From: Brevundimonas naejangsanensis
Lineage (GTDB): Bacteria > Pseudomonadota > Alphaproteobacteria > Caulobacterales > Caulobacteraceae
Length of the DNA: 64,000 bases
Reading direction: 5' to 3'
Assembly: GCF_000635915.2 (NCBI RefSeq)
Contig: NZ_CP015614.1
Span: 975,501-1,039,500 of the forward strand
Shown here: positions 34,537-44,485 of the stretch, one piece after another
Numbering within the stretch: the stretch's first letter is position 1
Layout: each line of letters begins with the position of its first letter
Made by a program: the position numbers and the translations under genes
The notes under the pieces: model-generated
Told to the model about the DNA's origin: nothing
The model's input: the letters and a program-made list of their open reading frames with translations, nothing else
Databases searched by the model: none

Positions 34537-35553
34537 ATGACCATGCACCGCCGCACCTTCCTCGCCGCAAGCGCCGCCGTCGCCGTTGCGCCCGCCGTAG
34601 CCTGTGCCGAAACCGGCTGGACGCCCCGCGCCTCGATGTCGTGGCCGACGCAGGAGATCTATTGCGCAGCGCTGGACGGCGAGATCACGGTCGCCGGCGG
34701 CCTGGTGCGCTCGGCCACAGGCGGACTTCACATCAATGATCGAACCGCCGTCTATGACGCGAGGGCCGACCGCTGGAGCGAGGGGCCGCGCCTGCCGCAA
34801 CCGCGCCATCACCCGATGCTGGCCGCGGCGGCCGGGCGCGTCTGGGCCTTCGGCGGCTATGACCGGCGCGACGGCGGCGAGTGGACCGCTATGACGGATG
34901 TCTGGGCCATCGACCGAGGCGTCTGGGCCCAGGTCGGCCAGATGCCCGAGCGTCTGTGCGAGACCGTGGGCCTGTCGCTGGACGGCCAGGTGCACCTGAT
35001 CACCGGCCGCTCGCCCAAGGGCGAAGCGAACGGCCAGTGGAACGATCAGGGCGACGTGGCGACGCACCTGGTCTTCGACGCCGCCGCCAACCGCTGGGAC
35101 AAGGCGCGGCCGGCGCCGATGGCCCGCAACAGCGCGGCGGGCGCGGTGCTGGGCGGCAAGCTGTTCGTGGCCGGCGGCCGCACGGTGGATGGCGGCGGAA
35201 CGGGGCGGCTGGACCGCTATGATCCCGCCGAAGACCGCTGGGACACCCTGGCCCCGATCCCGGCCTCGCCGGCGACCGGAAAGCAGGTCGGCGGCGGCCT
35301 CGCCATGGCCGAGGCGGGCGGCAGGCTGGTCGCCTTCGGCGGAGAATGGTTCGACCGGCCGGGCGGCGGGGTCTTCGCCGAGACCTGGATTTATGAGCCG
35401 ACCCGCGACGCCTGGGCGGCCGGTCCGGCGATGCGGACGCCCCGGCACGGCCTGGCGGCGGCCAGCGTGGACGGCGTGTTTTACGCCATCGCCGGCGGGG
35501 AGGTGGTGTCAGGCGGCAAGGCCAGCGAGTTGGTCGAGGCGCTCAGCCTCTGA
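34537..35553 (+). CDS. Exported Kelch-repeat protein
   Basis: A 338-residue protein with a Tat-like leader (HRRTFLAASAAVAVA, cleavage near ACA-ET). The rest is made of Kelch repeats forming a beta-propeller, with blades marked by AVYDARADRWSEGPRLPQPR, VWAFGGYDRR, NRWDKARPAPMARNSAAGAV, LDRYDPAEDRWDTLAPIPAS and WIYEPTRDAWAAGPAMRTPR. The substrate or partner is unknown; periplasmic location is expected. The 190-bp region before it (34347-34536) shows no feature I recognise. It overlaps the convergent phosphatase gene by 11 bp. Confidence 0.85.
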   Translation: MTMHRRTFLAASAAVAVAPAVACAETGWTPRASMSWPTQEIYCAALDGEITVAGGLVRSATGGLHINDRTAVYDARADRWSEGPRLPQPRHHPMLAAAAGRVWAFGGYDRRDGGEWTAMTDVWAIDRGVWAQVGQMPERLCETVGLSLDGQVHLITGRSPKGEANGQWNDQGDVATHLVFDAAANRWDKARPAPMARNSAAGAVLGGKLFVAGGRTVDGGGTGRLDRYDPAEDRWDTLAPIPASPATGKQVGGGLAMAEAGGRLVAFGGEWFDRPGGGVFAETWIYEPTRDAWAAGPAMRTPRHGLAAASVDGVFYAIAGGEVVSGGKASELVEALSL

Positions 35554-36013
35554 GGCGTCGAAGCTCGGCGGCCAGAGCGCCGGCGCCGGCCGTGACGTCG
35601 GCCCAGGTCACGTCGAAGCCGTCGTCCTCGCCGAAATAGGGATCGGCCACGGCCTGACCGGCGCGGCCCTCGACGTGATCAAGCAGCAGGGACAGTTCGG
35701 CCGTGGCACCGGGCGGCGCGAGGCGGCGCAGGGTCGACAGATTGTCGTGGTCCATCGCCACTAGATGGGTGAAGCGGCGGAAGTCGGCGGGCTTCACCTG
35801 GCGGCCCCGCAGGGCCGAGATGTCGACGCCGTTTCTGAGGGCGACCGCCTGGGCGCGGGCATCGGGGGGAGAGCCGACGTGCCAGCTGCCCGTGCCGGCG
35901 GAATCGACGATCGCATCCAGCTTCAGCCGCCGCGCCTCCTCGCGGAAGGCGGCCTCGGCCAGCGGCGAACGACAGATGTTGCCGAGGCAAACGAAGAGGA
36001 TGCTGTAGGTCAT
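35543..36013 (-). CDS. Low molecular weight protein-tyrosine phosphatase
   Basis: A 156-residue phosphatase. The P-loop is VCLGNICRSPLAEAAF (nucleophile Cys9, Arg15) and the general acid is in VADPYFGEDDGF. SAGTGSWHVGSPPDARAQAV is the substrate loop. These enzymes act on tyrosine kinases of capsule systems, on arginine phosphate or on small substrates; none of those partners is next to it. The C-terminus overlaps the Kelch gene's end on the other strand. Confidence 0.93.
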   Translation of the reverse strand: MTYSILFVCLGNICRSPLAEAAFREEARRLKLDAIVDSAGTGSWHVGSPPDARAQAVALRNGVDISALRGRQVKPADFRRFTHLVAMDHDNLSTLRRLAPPGATAELSLLLDHVEGRAGQAVADPYFGEDDGFDVTWADVTAGAGALAAELRRLRG

Positions 36014-36025
36014 ACCGCCCTTATT

Positions 36026-36054
36026 CGCTCATCCCGGCCTGCGCCGGGATGAGC
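36026..36054. repeat. Intergenic REP-like hairpin
   Basis: A perfect 13-bp inverted repeat, CGCTCATCCCGGC with GCCGGGATGAGCG around loop CTGC, lies between the start of the phosphatase gene and the end of mutL. There is no T tract. Sequences of this form are common between genes in alphaproteobacteria, where they occur as interspersed palindromes. Confidence 0.7.
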
Positions 36055-36066
36055 GGGGTGGTTGGA

Positions 36067-37989
36067 TCAGCGACGCCCGAACAGCTTCTCGAGGTCGTTG
36101 AGCTTTAGTTCGACGTAGGTCGGGCGGCCGTGGTTGCACTGGCCGGAGTGGGGCGTGGCCTCCATCTGGCGCAGCAGGGCGTTCATTTCGGGGGCGCTGA
36201 GAACCCGGCCGGCGCGGACGCTGCCGTGGCAGGCCATGGTGCCGCAGACCTCGGCCATGCGCTCCTTCAGCGACAGGGCGGCGCCGTGTTCCGACAGGTC
36301 GTCGGCGATGTCGCGGATCAGGCCCTGAACGTCGGTGTCGCCCAGCAGGGCCGGGGTTTCCCGAACCAGCACCGCGCCCGCGCCGAACGCCTCGACGATC
36401 AGGCCCATCTCGGCCAATTCCTCGGCCTTGGCGGCGACGCGCTCGGCCTCGGCGGGATCCAGCTCGACCACTTCGGGGGTCAGCAGAGCCTGACGGGTGA
36501 CCGCCCCCTCGGCCATCTGGACCTTCATCCGTTCATAAACCAGGCGTTCGTGGGCGGCGTGCTGATCGACCACGACCAGGCCGTCGCGGGTCTGGGCCAC
36601 GATGTAGGTGCCATGCAACTGCGCGCGGGCGGCGCCGAGCGGGTAATCGATCAGGTCCGCCGGCGTCTGGGCGCCGGGCGCGATCTGGCCCGCGTGTTCG
36701 GCCTGGACCTCGGCCAGGGTGCGGAAGCTAGGGGCGGCGGCTTCGCCGCTCCACGTATGCTCGACGCGGGCGGATCGTTCGTTGAGGCCCGGCAGGTTCT
36801 GGGCCGCGGCGGCCGGTTGCGACCAACCCTGCCAGCCGCTCCAGCCCGGCGCGGCGCTGCTGAACGACTGTGGCGCGGCCGGGCTGTAGAGGGCCTCGCC
36901 CGTATGCGGCCGGAACCCTGACAAGGCGTCGGCGGCGACCGTGGTCGAGGCGCGGTGCCCCGCCGCGTGCAGGGCGTGGCGCAGGGCGCCGACGATCAGG
37001 CCGCGCACCAGGCTCGGATCGCGGAAACGCACCTCCGCCTTGGCCGGATGAACGTTCACGTCGACATACAGCGGGTCGATGTCGATGAAGAGGGCCGCCG
37101 CCGGGTGCCGGTCGCGCGCCAGGAAGTCGGCGTAGGCGCCGCGCAGGGCGCCCTGCAGCAAGCGGTCGCGCACCGGCCGTCCGTTGACGAACAGGAACTG
37201 GTGCGCCGCATTGCCGCGCGAATAGGTCGGCAGGCCCGCATAGCCGGACAGGCGCACGCCGTCGCGCTCCTGATCGATCAGCAGGGCGTTGGCCTCAAAG
37301 TCGCGGCCCAGAAGCGCGCCGAGACGTTTCAGCCGCCCCTCGTCGCCCGGATGTTCGGCGGGCAGGCGCAGCGTGGTCTTGCCGTCCAATGACAGGGTGA
37401 AGGCGACGGCCTCGTGCGCCATGGCCTGGCGCTTGATCTCTTCGGAGATGGCCATGGCCTCGGCCCGCTCGGACTTCATGAATTTCAGCCGAGCCGGGGT
37501 GGCGTAAAACAGGTCGCGCACCTCGACCCGGGCGCCATGCGGGCCAGGGAAGGCGGCGGGCGACAGGGGCCGCTGGGCGCCGCCCTCGACGGAGACGGCC
37601 CAGGCCTCGTTCTGGGGTTGACCCGCCTCGGCTTTGGCGCGGGTCGTGATGTTCAGCCGGGCGACGGAGCCGATGGAGGGCAGGGCCTCGCCCCGGAAGC
37701 CCAGGGTGAAGATGCGCAGCAGGTCCACGTCGCCTGCGTCGTCGGGCTCAAGCTTCGAGGTGGCGTGGCGCTCGATAGCGACGGGCAGTTCGTCGCGCGG
37801 GATGCCCTTGCCGTCGTCGGCGATCAGGATGCGGGTCAGGCCGCCGCCGTCCGCCTGGATCTCAATGCTGCGGGCGCCCGCGTCGATGGCGTTCTCGACC
37901 AGTTCCTTGATGGCGCTGGCCGGGCGTTCCACCACTTCGCCGGCGGCGATGCGGTTGACGGTTTCGGGGGGGAGGCGGCGGATGGTCAT
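36067..37989 (-). CDS. mutL: DNA mismatch repair protein MutL with endonuclease motif
   Basis: A 640-residue GHKL ATPase. The N-terminal part has [48 protein letters not shown] and [16 protein letters not shown]. The C-terminal dimerisation domain contains [16 protein letters not shown], which fulfils the DQHA-x2-E-x4-E metal motif of nicking-type MutL, plus the closing [13 protein letters not shown]. So it should make the strand nick itself, consistent with the lack of MutH in these bacteria. I chose ATG 37989 from the conserved N-terminus. Confidence 0.96.
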   Translation of the reverse strand: MTIRRLPPETVNRIAAGEVVERPASAIKELVENAIDAGARSIEIQADGGGLTRILIADDGKGIPRDELPVAIERHATSKLEPDDAGDVDLLRIFTLGFRGEALPSIGSVARLNITTRAKAEAGQPQNEAWAVSVEGGAQRPLSPAAFPGPHGARVEVRDLFYATPARLKFMKSERAEAMAISEEIKRQAMAHEAVAFTLSLDGKTTLRLPAEHPGDEGRLKRLGALLGRDFEANALLIDQERDGVRLSGYAGLPTYSRGNAAHQFLFVNGRPVRDRLLQGALRGAYADFLARDRHPAAALFIDIDPLYVDVNVHPAKAEVRFRDPSLVRGLIVGALRHALHAAGHRASTTVAADALSGFRPHTGEALYSPAAPQSFSSAAPGWSGWQGWSQPAAAAQNLPGLNERSARVEHTWSGEAAAPSFRTLAEVQAEHAGQIAPGAQTPADLIDYPLGAARAQLHGTYIVAQTRDGLVVVDQHAAHERLVYERMKVQMAEGAVTRQALLTPEVVELDPAEAERVAAKAEELAEMGLIVEAFGAGAVLVRETPALLGDTDVQGLIRDIADDLSEHGAALSLKERMAEVCGTMACHGSVRAGRVLSAPEMNALLRQMEATPHSGQCNHGRPTYVELKLNDLEKLFGRR

Positions 37990-38203
37990 GTGAGTCGCGA
38001 GGATAGGCGCCGTCGCCGCCGGGCGCACCTCAATCCTGCTTTCGTGAGCTGAATGACGATTTTCGTGATGCGGGGACTTGAAGCGCGTTAATGGCAACTT
38101 ATACTGTTGCAGTCGCGACGGCGAGGCCGAGCCGACACACGACCTGTTTGCGGACCTTCTGTCCAGTTATCGTTTCAACCGCCTGATTGAGGTTTTCTCC
38201 CCC

Positions 38204-38908
38204 ATGAAGATCAAACCCGCCCTGATCGCCGTTTCGGCCGCCGCCCTGCTGGCCGCCTGCAGCCAGCCCGCCGACACCGCCGGCGCCCCGACGACCGACG
38301 CCGCCTCGACCGCTCCGGTCGCGCTGAAGGCGACGTCGGGCGTCTATGTGATGGACCCGACCCACGCCTCGCTGCAGTGGTCGCTGCCGCACAATTCGAT
38401 CTCGAATTACACGGCGCGCTTCAACAAGTTCGACGCGAAGATCACGCTGGACACCGCCAACCTGGCCAACAGCACGGTCGAGGCGACCATCGACCCGACC
38501 TCGGTCGACGCCAACTATCAGGGGGATTACGTCGGCACCCACGCCGCCACCGGCTTCAAGAGCTGGAGCGAAGACATCGCCAAGAACAAGAACTTCCTGA
38601 ACGCCACGGCCTTCCCGCAGATCACCTTCAAATCGACCAAGGTCGAGCTGACGGGCGCGCGCACGGCCAAGGTGACGGGCGACCTGACCTTCCTGGGCGT
38701 CACCAAGCCGGTGACCCTGGACGCCACGTTCAACGGCGACCTGGAGAAGCACCCCTTCGTGCCGGCGCCTGCCATCGGTTTTGCGGCTGAAGGCAAGTTC
38801 AAGCGCACCGACTTCGGCATGCCGCTGGGCCCGGTCGGCGACGAGGTGACCATTCGCTTCGACGCCGAGTTCATCAAGGAAGTCGCCCCGGCCGCTCCGG
38901 CTGCCTGA
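38204..38908 (+). CDS. YceI-family lipocalin-like lipoprotein
   Basis: A 234-residue exported protein with a lipobox (LLAAC, Cys near residue 20), then an alanine/threonine-rich linker and the YceI beta-barrel: VMDPTHASLQWSLPHNSISN, FNKFDAKITLD, DITSVDANY-type segment, NFLNATAFPQITFKSTKVEL and TGDLTFLGVTKPVTLDATFN. YceI barrels bind isoprenoid-like or amphiphilic ligands. ATG 38204 is preceded by weak signals only. A second YceI domain follows in the next gene. Confidence 0.9.
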   Translation: MKIKPALIAVSAAALLAACSQPADTAGAPTTDAASTAPVALKATSGVYVMDPTHASLQWSLPHNSISNYTARFNKFDAKITLDTANLANSTVEATIDPTSVDANYQGDYVGTHAATGFKSWSEDIAKNKNFLNATAFPQITFKSTKVELTGARTAKVTGDLTFLGVTKPVTLDATFNGDLEKHPFVPAPAIGFAAEGKFKRTDFGMPLGPVGDEVTIRFDAEFIKEVAPAAPAA

Positions 38909-38928
38909 CGGCTTGGGATAAGCTATAA

Positions 38929-38958
38929 GGGGCGGGGCCTTAAGGCTCCGCCCCTCTC
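38929..38958 (+). terminator. Hairpin after the YceI lipoprotein gene
   Basis: An 11-bp stem (GGGGCGGGGCC with GGCTCCGCCCC, one G-U pair, loop TTAA) lies 20 bp after the stop. The T tract is short (TCT), so it may only attenuate transcription into the next gene. Confidence 0.6.
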
Positions 38959-38984
38959 ATGCACCGCTTGCCGCGAGACATTTC

Positions 38985-40304
38985 ATGATCGCCCGTCTTC
39001 GGACCGAGAGGCCCAACCGCTACAGCGCCGTCGCCATCGCACTGCACTGGGTCATCGCGATCGCCTTGCTGGCGATGATCCCGATGGGCTGGTGGATGAG
39101 CGACGCCATCGCCGAGCCGGGCAGCCAGGCGCTGGCCTATCGCGTCTTTCAGATTCACAAGTCGATCGGGTTTCTGATCCTGGCGCTGACCGTGCTGCGG
39201 ATCGTGTGGCGACTGACGCATCCGGTCCCGGCCCTGCCGGGCGCCATGAAGGGGTGGGAGCAGTTCGCCGCGAGGGCGACGCACGCCGCCTTCTACGCCC
39301 TGATGCTGGCATTGCCGTTGACGGGGTGGGCCTATGTCTCGACCGGCTGGGCCGTGGTTACGGACACGCCCCTGGCCGTGGCGACCAGCTGGTTCGGCCT
39401 ATTCGCTATTCCGCACCTGCCTTTCATCGAGCACGCCTCCGAAGCCGCGCGCCGCACGATCGCCTGGATGGCCATGGGCGCGCACAGCAAGCTGGCCTGG
39501 GGCGCGATCATCCTAATCGTTCTTCACGTCGGAGCGGCGTTGAAGCACCAGTTCCTGGATCGCGACGGCGTCCTCTCGCACATGATCCCGATGTTGCCGC
39601 ACGGCGACGACAGCCACGGCGTAGCGCCCGAGCCGACGCCGGCCGTGCGCTGGGCCGAGCGGCTGGCGGGCGTGGCCTTCGTGGTCGTGATCGGCGTCGC
39701 CTTCGGCCTGGCCGCCAAGCCTGCGCCCAAGGCGGAAGGGCAGGCGGCGGCATCCGCTCCCGCCGCCGCGCCTGCGGCTGACGCCGCTGTGACACCCGGC
39801 ACGGCGGCCGCCTGGACCGTGGACAAGGCCGGTTCGAGCATCCAGTTCACCGGAACCCACGCCGGCAAGGCCTTCACCGGCCAGTTCGAGCAGTGGGATG
39901 CGCAAGTCTGGTTCGACCCGGCCGATCTGGCAGGCTCGAAAGCCGTCGTGACGATCCAGACCGGTTCGGCGAAGACGGGCGACGCCACTCAGGAAGGCAG
40001 CCTGCCGGGCGCCGAATGGTTCGATACCGGGACTTATCCGACAGCCCGGTTCCAGGCGACGGCGTTCAAGGCGCTGGGCGGAAACCGCTATGAGGCGACC
40101 GGAACCCTGCGGATCAAGGCGACGACGGTCCCGGTCGTCCTGCCCTTCACCTTCGACGAGGCGAGCGGGACGGCCACGGTCGCAGGCCGGCTGGAGCTGG
40201 ACCGCACTGCGCTGAACATGGGCATGGCGTCCGACGCGGGCGGCGACTGGGTGTCCAAGGCCATCGGCGTCGAGATCCGGGTAAAAGCCGAGCGGGCGGG
40301 GTAG
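38985..40304 (+). CDS. Cytochrome b561-YceI fusion protein
   Basis: A 439-residue two-domain protein. Residues 1-190 are a prokaryotic cytochrome b561 with four helices and haem-ligand histidines (ALHWVIAIALLAMIPMGWWM, FQIHKSIGFLILALTVLRIV, RATHAAFYALMLALPLTGWA, ILHVGAALKHQFLDRDGV near the end). A further helix (AFVVVIGVAFGLAA) and an alanine linker lead to a periplasmic YceI barrel (WTVDKAGSSIQFTGTHAGKA, FTGQFEQWDAQVWFDPADL, GNRYEATGTLRIKATTVPV). The fusion suggests electron transfer to or from a quinone-like ligand bound in the barrel. It follows the separate YceI gene. Confidence 0.92.
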   Translation: MIARLRTERPNRYSAVAIALHWVIAIALLAMIPMGWWMSDAIAEPGSQALAYRVFQIHKSIGFLILALTVLRIVWRLTHPVPALPGAMKGWEQFAARATHAAFYALMLALPLTGWAYVSTGWAVVTDTPLAVATSWFGLFAIPHLPFIEHASEAARRTIAWMAMGAHSKLAWGAIILIVLHVGAALKHQFLDRDGVLSHMIPMLPHGDDSHGVAPEPTPAVRWAERLAGVAFVVVIGVAFGLAAKPAPKAEGQAAASAPAAAPAADAAVTPGTAAAWTVDKAGSSIQFTGTHAGKAFTGQFEQWDAQVWFDPADLAGSKAVVTIQTGSAKTGDATQEGSLPGAEWFDTGTYPTARFQATAFKALGGNRYEATGTLRIKATTVPVVLPFTFDEASGTATVAGRLELDRTALNMGMASDAGGDWVSKAIGVEIRVKAERAG

Positions 40305-40311
40305 GCCTCTT

Positions 40312-41397
40312 TCAGCCTATCTGCGCCCGATGCCGCAGCATGGCGTCGGCCAGGACGATGGAGGCCATGGCCTCGACCACCGGCACGCCGCGCAGGGCGA
40401 CGCAGGGGTCGTGGCGGCCCTTGGTGCGCAGCTCGACTTCCTCGCCGTCACGGTTGATCGACTGGCGCAGGGTCAGGATGGAGGACGTCGGCTTGAAGGC
40501 CACCCGCGCCGTCAGGGGCTGGCCGGTGGATATGCCGCCCAATACTCCGCCTGCCTTGTTCGACAGGAAGACCGGCTGGCCGTCAGCGCTCATACGCATT
40601 TCGTCGGCGTTGTCCTCGCCGGACAGCTCGGCGGCGGCAAAGCCGGCGCCGATCTCGACGCCCTTGACCGCGTTGATCGACATAAGGCCCGCAGCCAGTT
40701 CAGCGTCCAGCTTGCCGTAGAGGGGCGCGCCCCAGCCGGCGGGCAGGCCCGTGACCTCCAGCGCCACGACGGCGCCGATGGACGAGCCGGCCTTGCGCAC
40801 GCCGTCCAGATACTCTTCCCAGGCGGGCACGACCTCGGCCGAGGCGGCGAACAGGGGGTTGTCGTAGACGGCGCCGAAGTCGATGGCGTCGTCGGCGATG
40901 CGGTGCGGGCCAAGCTGGACCACCCCCGCGCGGATGCGGATGCTCTCGCCCAGCACCTTGCGGGCGACGGCGCCCGCCGCCACGCGGCTGGCCGTTTCGC
41001 GCGCCGAGGAGCGGCCGCCGCCGCGATGATCGCGCACGCCGTATTTGCTCTGATAAACGTAGTCGGCATGGCCGGGACGGAAGGCGCGGGCGATCTCGCC
41101 ATAGTCCTTGGATCGCTGGTCGGTGTTCTCGATCATCAGGCTGATCGGCGTGCCGGTCGTGACGGGACCGTTTCCGTCATCAAAGACGCCCGACAGGATG
41201 CGGACCTGGTCAGCCTCCTGTCTCTGGGTGACGAAGCGGCTGCCGCCGGGCTTTCTCAGGTCCAGCCAGGGCTGAATGTGGGCTTCGGTCAGCGGGATCA
41301 GCGGCGGGCAGCCGTCGACGACGCAGCCGATGGCCGGGCCGTGGCTTTCGCCCCAGGTGGTGATGCGGAACAGATGGCCGAAGGTGTTGTGCGACAT
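40312..41397 (-). CDS. aroC: Chorismate synthase
   Basis: A 361-residue FMN-dependent enzyme that makes chorismate from [24 protein letters not shown] at the start, [60 protein letters not shown] and FKPTSSI-type end motifs are all present. ATG 41397 gives the universal N-terminus. A J-domain gene lies 11 bp upstream on the same strand. Confidence 0.96.
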   Translation of the reverse strand: MSHNTFGHLFRITTWGESHGPAIGCVVDGCPPLIPLTEAHIQPWLDLRKPGGSRFVTQRQEADQVRILSGVFDDGNGPVTTGTPISLMIENTDQRSKDYGEIARAFRPGHADYVYQSKYGVRDHRGGGRSSARETASRVAAGAVARKVLGESIRIRAGVVQLGPHRIADDAIDFGAVYDNPLFAASAEVVPAWEEYLDGVRKAGSSIGAVVALEVTGLPAGWGAPLYGKLDAELAAGLMSINAVKGVEIGAGFAAAELSGEDNADEMRMSADGQPVFLSNKAGGVLGGISTGQPLTARVAFKPTSSILTLRQSINRDGEEVELRTKGRHDPCVALRGVPVVEAMASIVLADAMLRHRAQIG

Positions 41398-41408
41398 GAC
41401 GGCGAGGC

Positions 41409-42140
41409 TTAAGCCGCCATGCGCTGCGGCGTCCAGACCCGAGTGAAACGAAGCAGCATGTCCTCGGCCGCCGAGGGCAGCTCGTCGGAGGGAATCAGCT
41501 TCACGAACAGGTCGCCGGCGGGACGCCGACCGCGTGCGGGCAGGCCCAGGCCGGGCAGGCGCAGACGAACCGGCGCGGTCATGTCGGGCACCAGCCAGGC
41601 CGCTTGCGGCCCGGCGTGGGTGTCGATCTCGATCCGCCCGCCGTCTCGCATCAGGCGGGATGCGATCGGCCAATCCATGAACAGGTCCGCGCCCAGCACC
41701 GACAGGCCATCGGCAGGGCGGATCAGGACCGGGATCAGTCCCTTGACGCCCTTCAGGCGAATGCGATCCGCCGTTCGCACCCCGGGGGGGACATGAACCA
41801 GCAACCGGCGTCCTGACGCCTTGACGGAGACGGTTCCGCCGGTCAGCGCCTGCATGGGCGTCAGCACGATCAGAGGCGGCACGGCATGATGCGCCCGAGG
41901 AAGCGTCTCGGCGCGGCTTTCCACGCGAACAGGCGCAGGCAGGGCAGGGAGTTGCGTTTGCAGCAGGCGGTAGGCGGCGACCGTTTTTCTGAACCGCTCG
42001 GCGTCCCCATCGGGACGGTCGGGGTGAACAGCCTTCACGGCGACGCGGAACGCCGCCGTCAGCCCATCGACGTCCGCAGGGCCGCGCAGGCTCAACAGAC
42101 GTCGTGCCTCGTGCACGGAAAGAAACGACTGCGCGCTCAT
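41409..42140 (-). CDS. DnaJ-like co-chaperone (J-domain plus C-terminal substrate domain)
   Basis: A 243-residue protein with an N-terminal J-domain ([23 protein letters not shown] present) and a DnaJ C-terminal beta domain ([36 protein letters not shown]). It lacks the zinc-finger and Gly/Phe parts, so it is of the CbpA/DjlA-like minimal type. I chose ATG 42140. It is divergent from pdxH across 163 bp and likely co-transcribed with aroC. Confidence 0.85.
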   Translation of the reverse strand: MSAQSFLSVHEARRLLSLRGPADVDGLTAAFRVAVKAVHPDRPDGDAERFRKTVAAYRLLQTQLPALPAPVRVESRAETLPRAHHAVPPLIVLTPMQALTGGTVSVKASGRRLLVHVPPGVRTADRIRLKGVKGLIPVLIRPADGLSVLGADLFMDWPIASRLMRDGGRIEIDTHAGPQAAWLVPDMTAPVRLRLPGLGLPARGRRPAGDLFVKLIPSDELPSAAEDMLLRFTRVWTPQRMAA

Positions 42141-42303
42141 GGCGACACCGTGCGGGACTATGGTCAAGACGAGGTTAACCGTCTTCCGGCCGGGCGACGC
42201 GGAACAAGGCGCGCCACGACGCTTTGGGCTATTGACACAGGGGCCTAGTCAGCCAGGGATGGCCCGAGTGTATATCCGGCCTCAGGAAGCCTTGTTTTTG
42301 ACT

Positions 42304-42960
42304 ATGTCGGTGATCCCGCCCAGCCCCTCCGCAGACGACTACGCCGCCCAGTTGGCGGCCAACGCTGACGACACGATCTTTGATCGGGATGAGCCGATCG
42401 GCCTGTTTATCGAATGGCTGGAAGAAGCCAGGCGCAGCGAGCCGAATGACCCCAACGCCATGGCTTTGGCCACGGTCGACGCAGAGGGCATGCCCGACGT
42501 CCGCATGGTGCTCTTGAAAGACGTGGATGCGCGGGGCTTTACCTTCTTCTCCAACCAGGAGAGCGCCAAGGGCGAGCAGCTTTGGGCGCATCCCGCCGCC
42601 GCTCTGCTGTTTCACTGGAAGAGCCTGCGACGCCAGGTCCGCGTGCGCGGCGCGGTCGAGCGCGTCAGCGCCGAGGAGGCCAGCGCCTACTTCGCCAGCC
42701 GGGCGCGGGAAAGCCGCATCGGCGCCTGGGCGTCCGACCAATCTCGGCCCTTGGACAGCCGCGAAGCGCTGGAGGCCAGGGTGGCCGAACAGACGGCTCG
42801 GTTCGAAGGCGAGGATGTGCCGCGTCCGGACCGCTGGACTGGCTGGCGCGTCCTTCCCGAACAGATCGAGTTCTGGCGGGACCGTCCGTTCCGCCTGCAT
42901 GATCGGCTGCGGTTCGATCGCGTGTCGGACACCTGGTCGACCAGCCGCCTGTGGCCGTGA
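42304..42960 (+). CDS. pdxH: Pyridoxamine 5'-phosphate oxidase
   Basis: A 218-residue FMN enzyme that forms pyridoxal phosphate. Conserved segments: [76 protein letters not shown] and the C-terminal [18 protein letters not shown] 42304 was chosen on the conserved N-terminal spacing, and the longer upstream frame lacks a ribosome site. It is convergent with the TetR-family gene, 10 bp apart. Confidence 0.95.
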   Translation: MSVIPPSPSADDYAAQLAANADDTIFDRDEPIGLFIEWLEEARRSEPNDPNAMALATVDAEGMPDVRMVLLKDVDARGFTFFSNQESAKGEQLWAHPAAALLFHWKSLRRQVRVRGAVERVSAEEASAYFASRARESRIGAWASDQSRPLDSREALEARVAEQTARFEGEDVPRPDRWTGWRVLPEQIEFWRDRPFRLHDRLRFDRVSDTWSTSRLWP

Positions 42961-42970
42961 AAACGTCCGA

Positions 42971-43585
42971 TCAGGCCTGATAGCGAGACAGGAAGGTCTG
43001 TACGGCGTCGGCGGCGATCTCGGCTGTCGCGCGCTGGGTGCGGACCTGGCCTCCCGTGACCATGGGCACGAGAAAGACGGGATGTTCGACCATTCCCATC
43101 AATTGGCCGGCGGCCCAGGACGCTTTTTCAAACGTCAGATCGCCGCTGGCCTTCAGCTCGTCCAGGGCGGTGACCAGCGGGCCGGCGAAATCCCCCTCGG
43201 CCTGTTCGAAAAAGGCGATGGCCACGGATTCAAATCGCGAGCGCTCAGTCATGACCAGACGGAATATGGCTTGAACGAAGGGGTCGCTCATGAAATCTGC
43301 GTAGGTCGTGAGGAAGCTGAGAAGCCGCTCCTTCGGCGCCCCGGTGCAGTTCTTAACGGCTGACATCCGGGCGGCGAAGTCGGTCGCTGCTTCGGCTATG
43401 ACGGCCGCAAACAGGGCGGCCTTGTTCTCGAACATCGCGTAAAGGGTGGCGGTTGAAACGCCGGCCTCTCGTGCGATCGGCTCCATCCGCGTGCCGACGT
43501 AGCCTTCGTTGATGAAATGATGCCGCGCCTGCCGTACCAGCGCCGCGCGCCGAGGGTCGTCGATATCGTGGATAGGGGCCGTCAT
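42971..43585 (-). CDS. TetR-family transcriptional regulator
   Basis: A 204-residue repressor from ATG 43585 (a GTG at 43594 is also possible, but the GAAAGG site is too near to it). The helix-turn-helix is at residues 10-60: RQARHHFINEGYVGTRMEPI, AREAGVSTATLYAMFENK. The rest is a typical helical ligand-binding domain with an EKASWAAGQLMGMVEHPVF stretch. Its target is unknown; the nearest divergent gene is none, since the uridine kinase upstream is on the same strand, so it may be autoregulated. Confidence 0.88.
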   Translation of the reverse strand: MTAPIHDIDDPRRAALVRQARHHFINEGYVGTRMEPIAREAGVSTATLYAMFENKAALFAAVIAEAATDFAARMSAVKNCTGAPKERLLSFLTTYADFMSDPFVQAIFRLVMTERSRFESVAIAFFEQAEGDFAGPLVTALDELKASGDLTFEKASWAAGQLMGMVEHPVFLVPMVTGGQVRTQRATAEIAADAVQTFLSRYQA

Positions 43586-43668
43586 GGCGTTCACCAGCCT
43601 TTCGCCGGAGAGTGCCTTTAAGTCGCCTCAATTGCAATGGGAGGGGAAAGCTCTGCCCCTGATCGAGG

Positions 43669-44313
43669 TTACGTCAGCCAGGCCGCCAACAGGGGATGAG
43701 CCAGGACCGGCGCGGCCAGTCGAACGACGGCTTGAGGGTCTTCCAAACGCACGGCCGCAGTGGCGTCGGCGACGATGAAGTCGGCATGGACGCGCGACGG
43801 TTCGGTCAGCCGTTCGTGGCCGGGCCGGACAGTGCCGAGATATTGCTGAATGACGGATTCCGCCGTGCGGCCGCGTTCGGTCTGATCGCGCAGCAGACGT
43901 CGGATGAAGCGGATGTCCGCCGGCGTGTCGACAAACACCTTGATGTCGAACAGCGCGGCTAGGGCGGGCGTGCACAGCAGGTGGGTGCCTTCGACCACGA
44001 TCACCTCGGTGGCGCCGACAGCTTCGCCCTGAGGTTCGCGCCCGTGGTGGATGAAGGAATAGACCGGCGCCGTTATGGCCTGCCCCCGCTTCAGCGCCGT
44101 CAGGTCGGCGATCAGCAGATTGTGATCGCGCGCCGCCACGTCGTCGAAATCATGGGTCGCGGCGTCGAAGCCGGGAACCGACGCGGCGTCCAGATAGTAG
44201 GAATCTTCCCGCAACAGGGTGGCTACGCCGTCGGGCAGGGAGGAAATAAGGGCTTCGGCCAGGGTGCTCTTGCCCGAGCCCGAACCGCCGGTGATTGCGA
44301 TCAAGATGGTCAT
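43669..44313 (-). CDS. udk: Uridine kinase
   Basis: A 214-residue nucleoside kinase of the uridine/phosphoribulokinase family. The P-loop is ITGGSGSGKSTLAEALI (residues 7-23), the substrate loop is DSYYLDAASVPGFD, and IVVEGTHLLCTPALAALFD and RRLLRDQTERGRTAE complete the fold. It salvages uridine to UMP. It lies 83 bp upstream of the TetR gene. A 172-bp region before the acyl-CoA ligase gene holds its likely divergent promoter. Confidence 0.9.
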   Translation of the reverse strand: MTILIAITGGSGSGKSTLAEALISSLPDGVATLLREDSYYLDAASVPGFDAATHDFDDVAARDHNLLIADLTALKRGQAITAPVYSFIHHGREPQGEAVGATEVIVVEGTHLLCTPALAALFDIKVFVDTPADIRFIRRLLRDQTERGRTAESVIQQYLGTVRPGHERLTEPSRVHADFIVADATAAVRLEDPQAVVRLAAPVLAHPLLAAWLT

Positions 44314-44485
44314 GGGCGCTCTACTTCCTCCGCTCGCGTCTTAACGCAAGCCCGGGGAGGGCGGTTTTAAGGCGATCTGTCGCGGGCAGGCTTCCCTAAG
44401 GGCACGTTGCCTGTGGCGGTTCACCTGTCTTAGCGTGGCGACAAGCGCCGGTTTCAATCAGGCGCATATACGAGGGAAATGCCGA

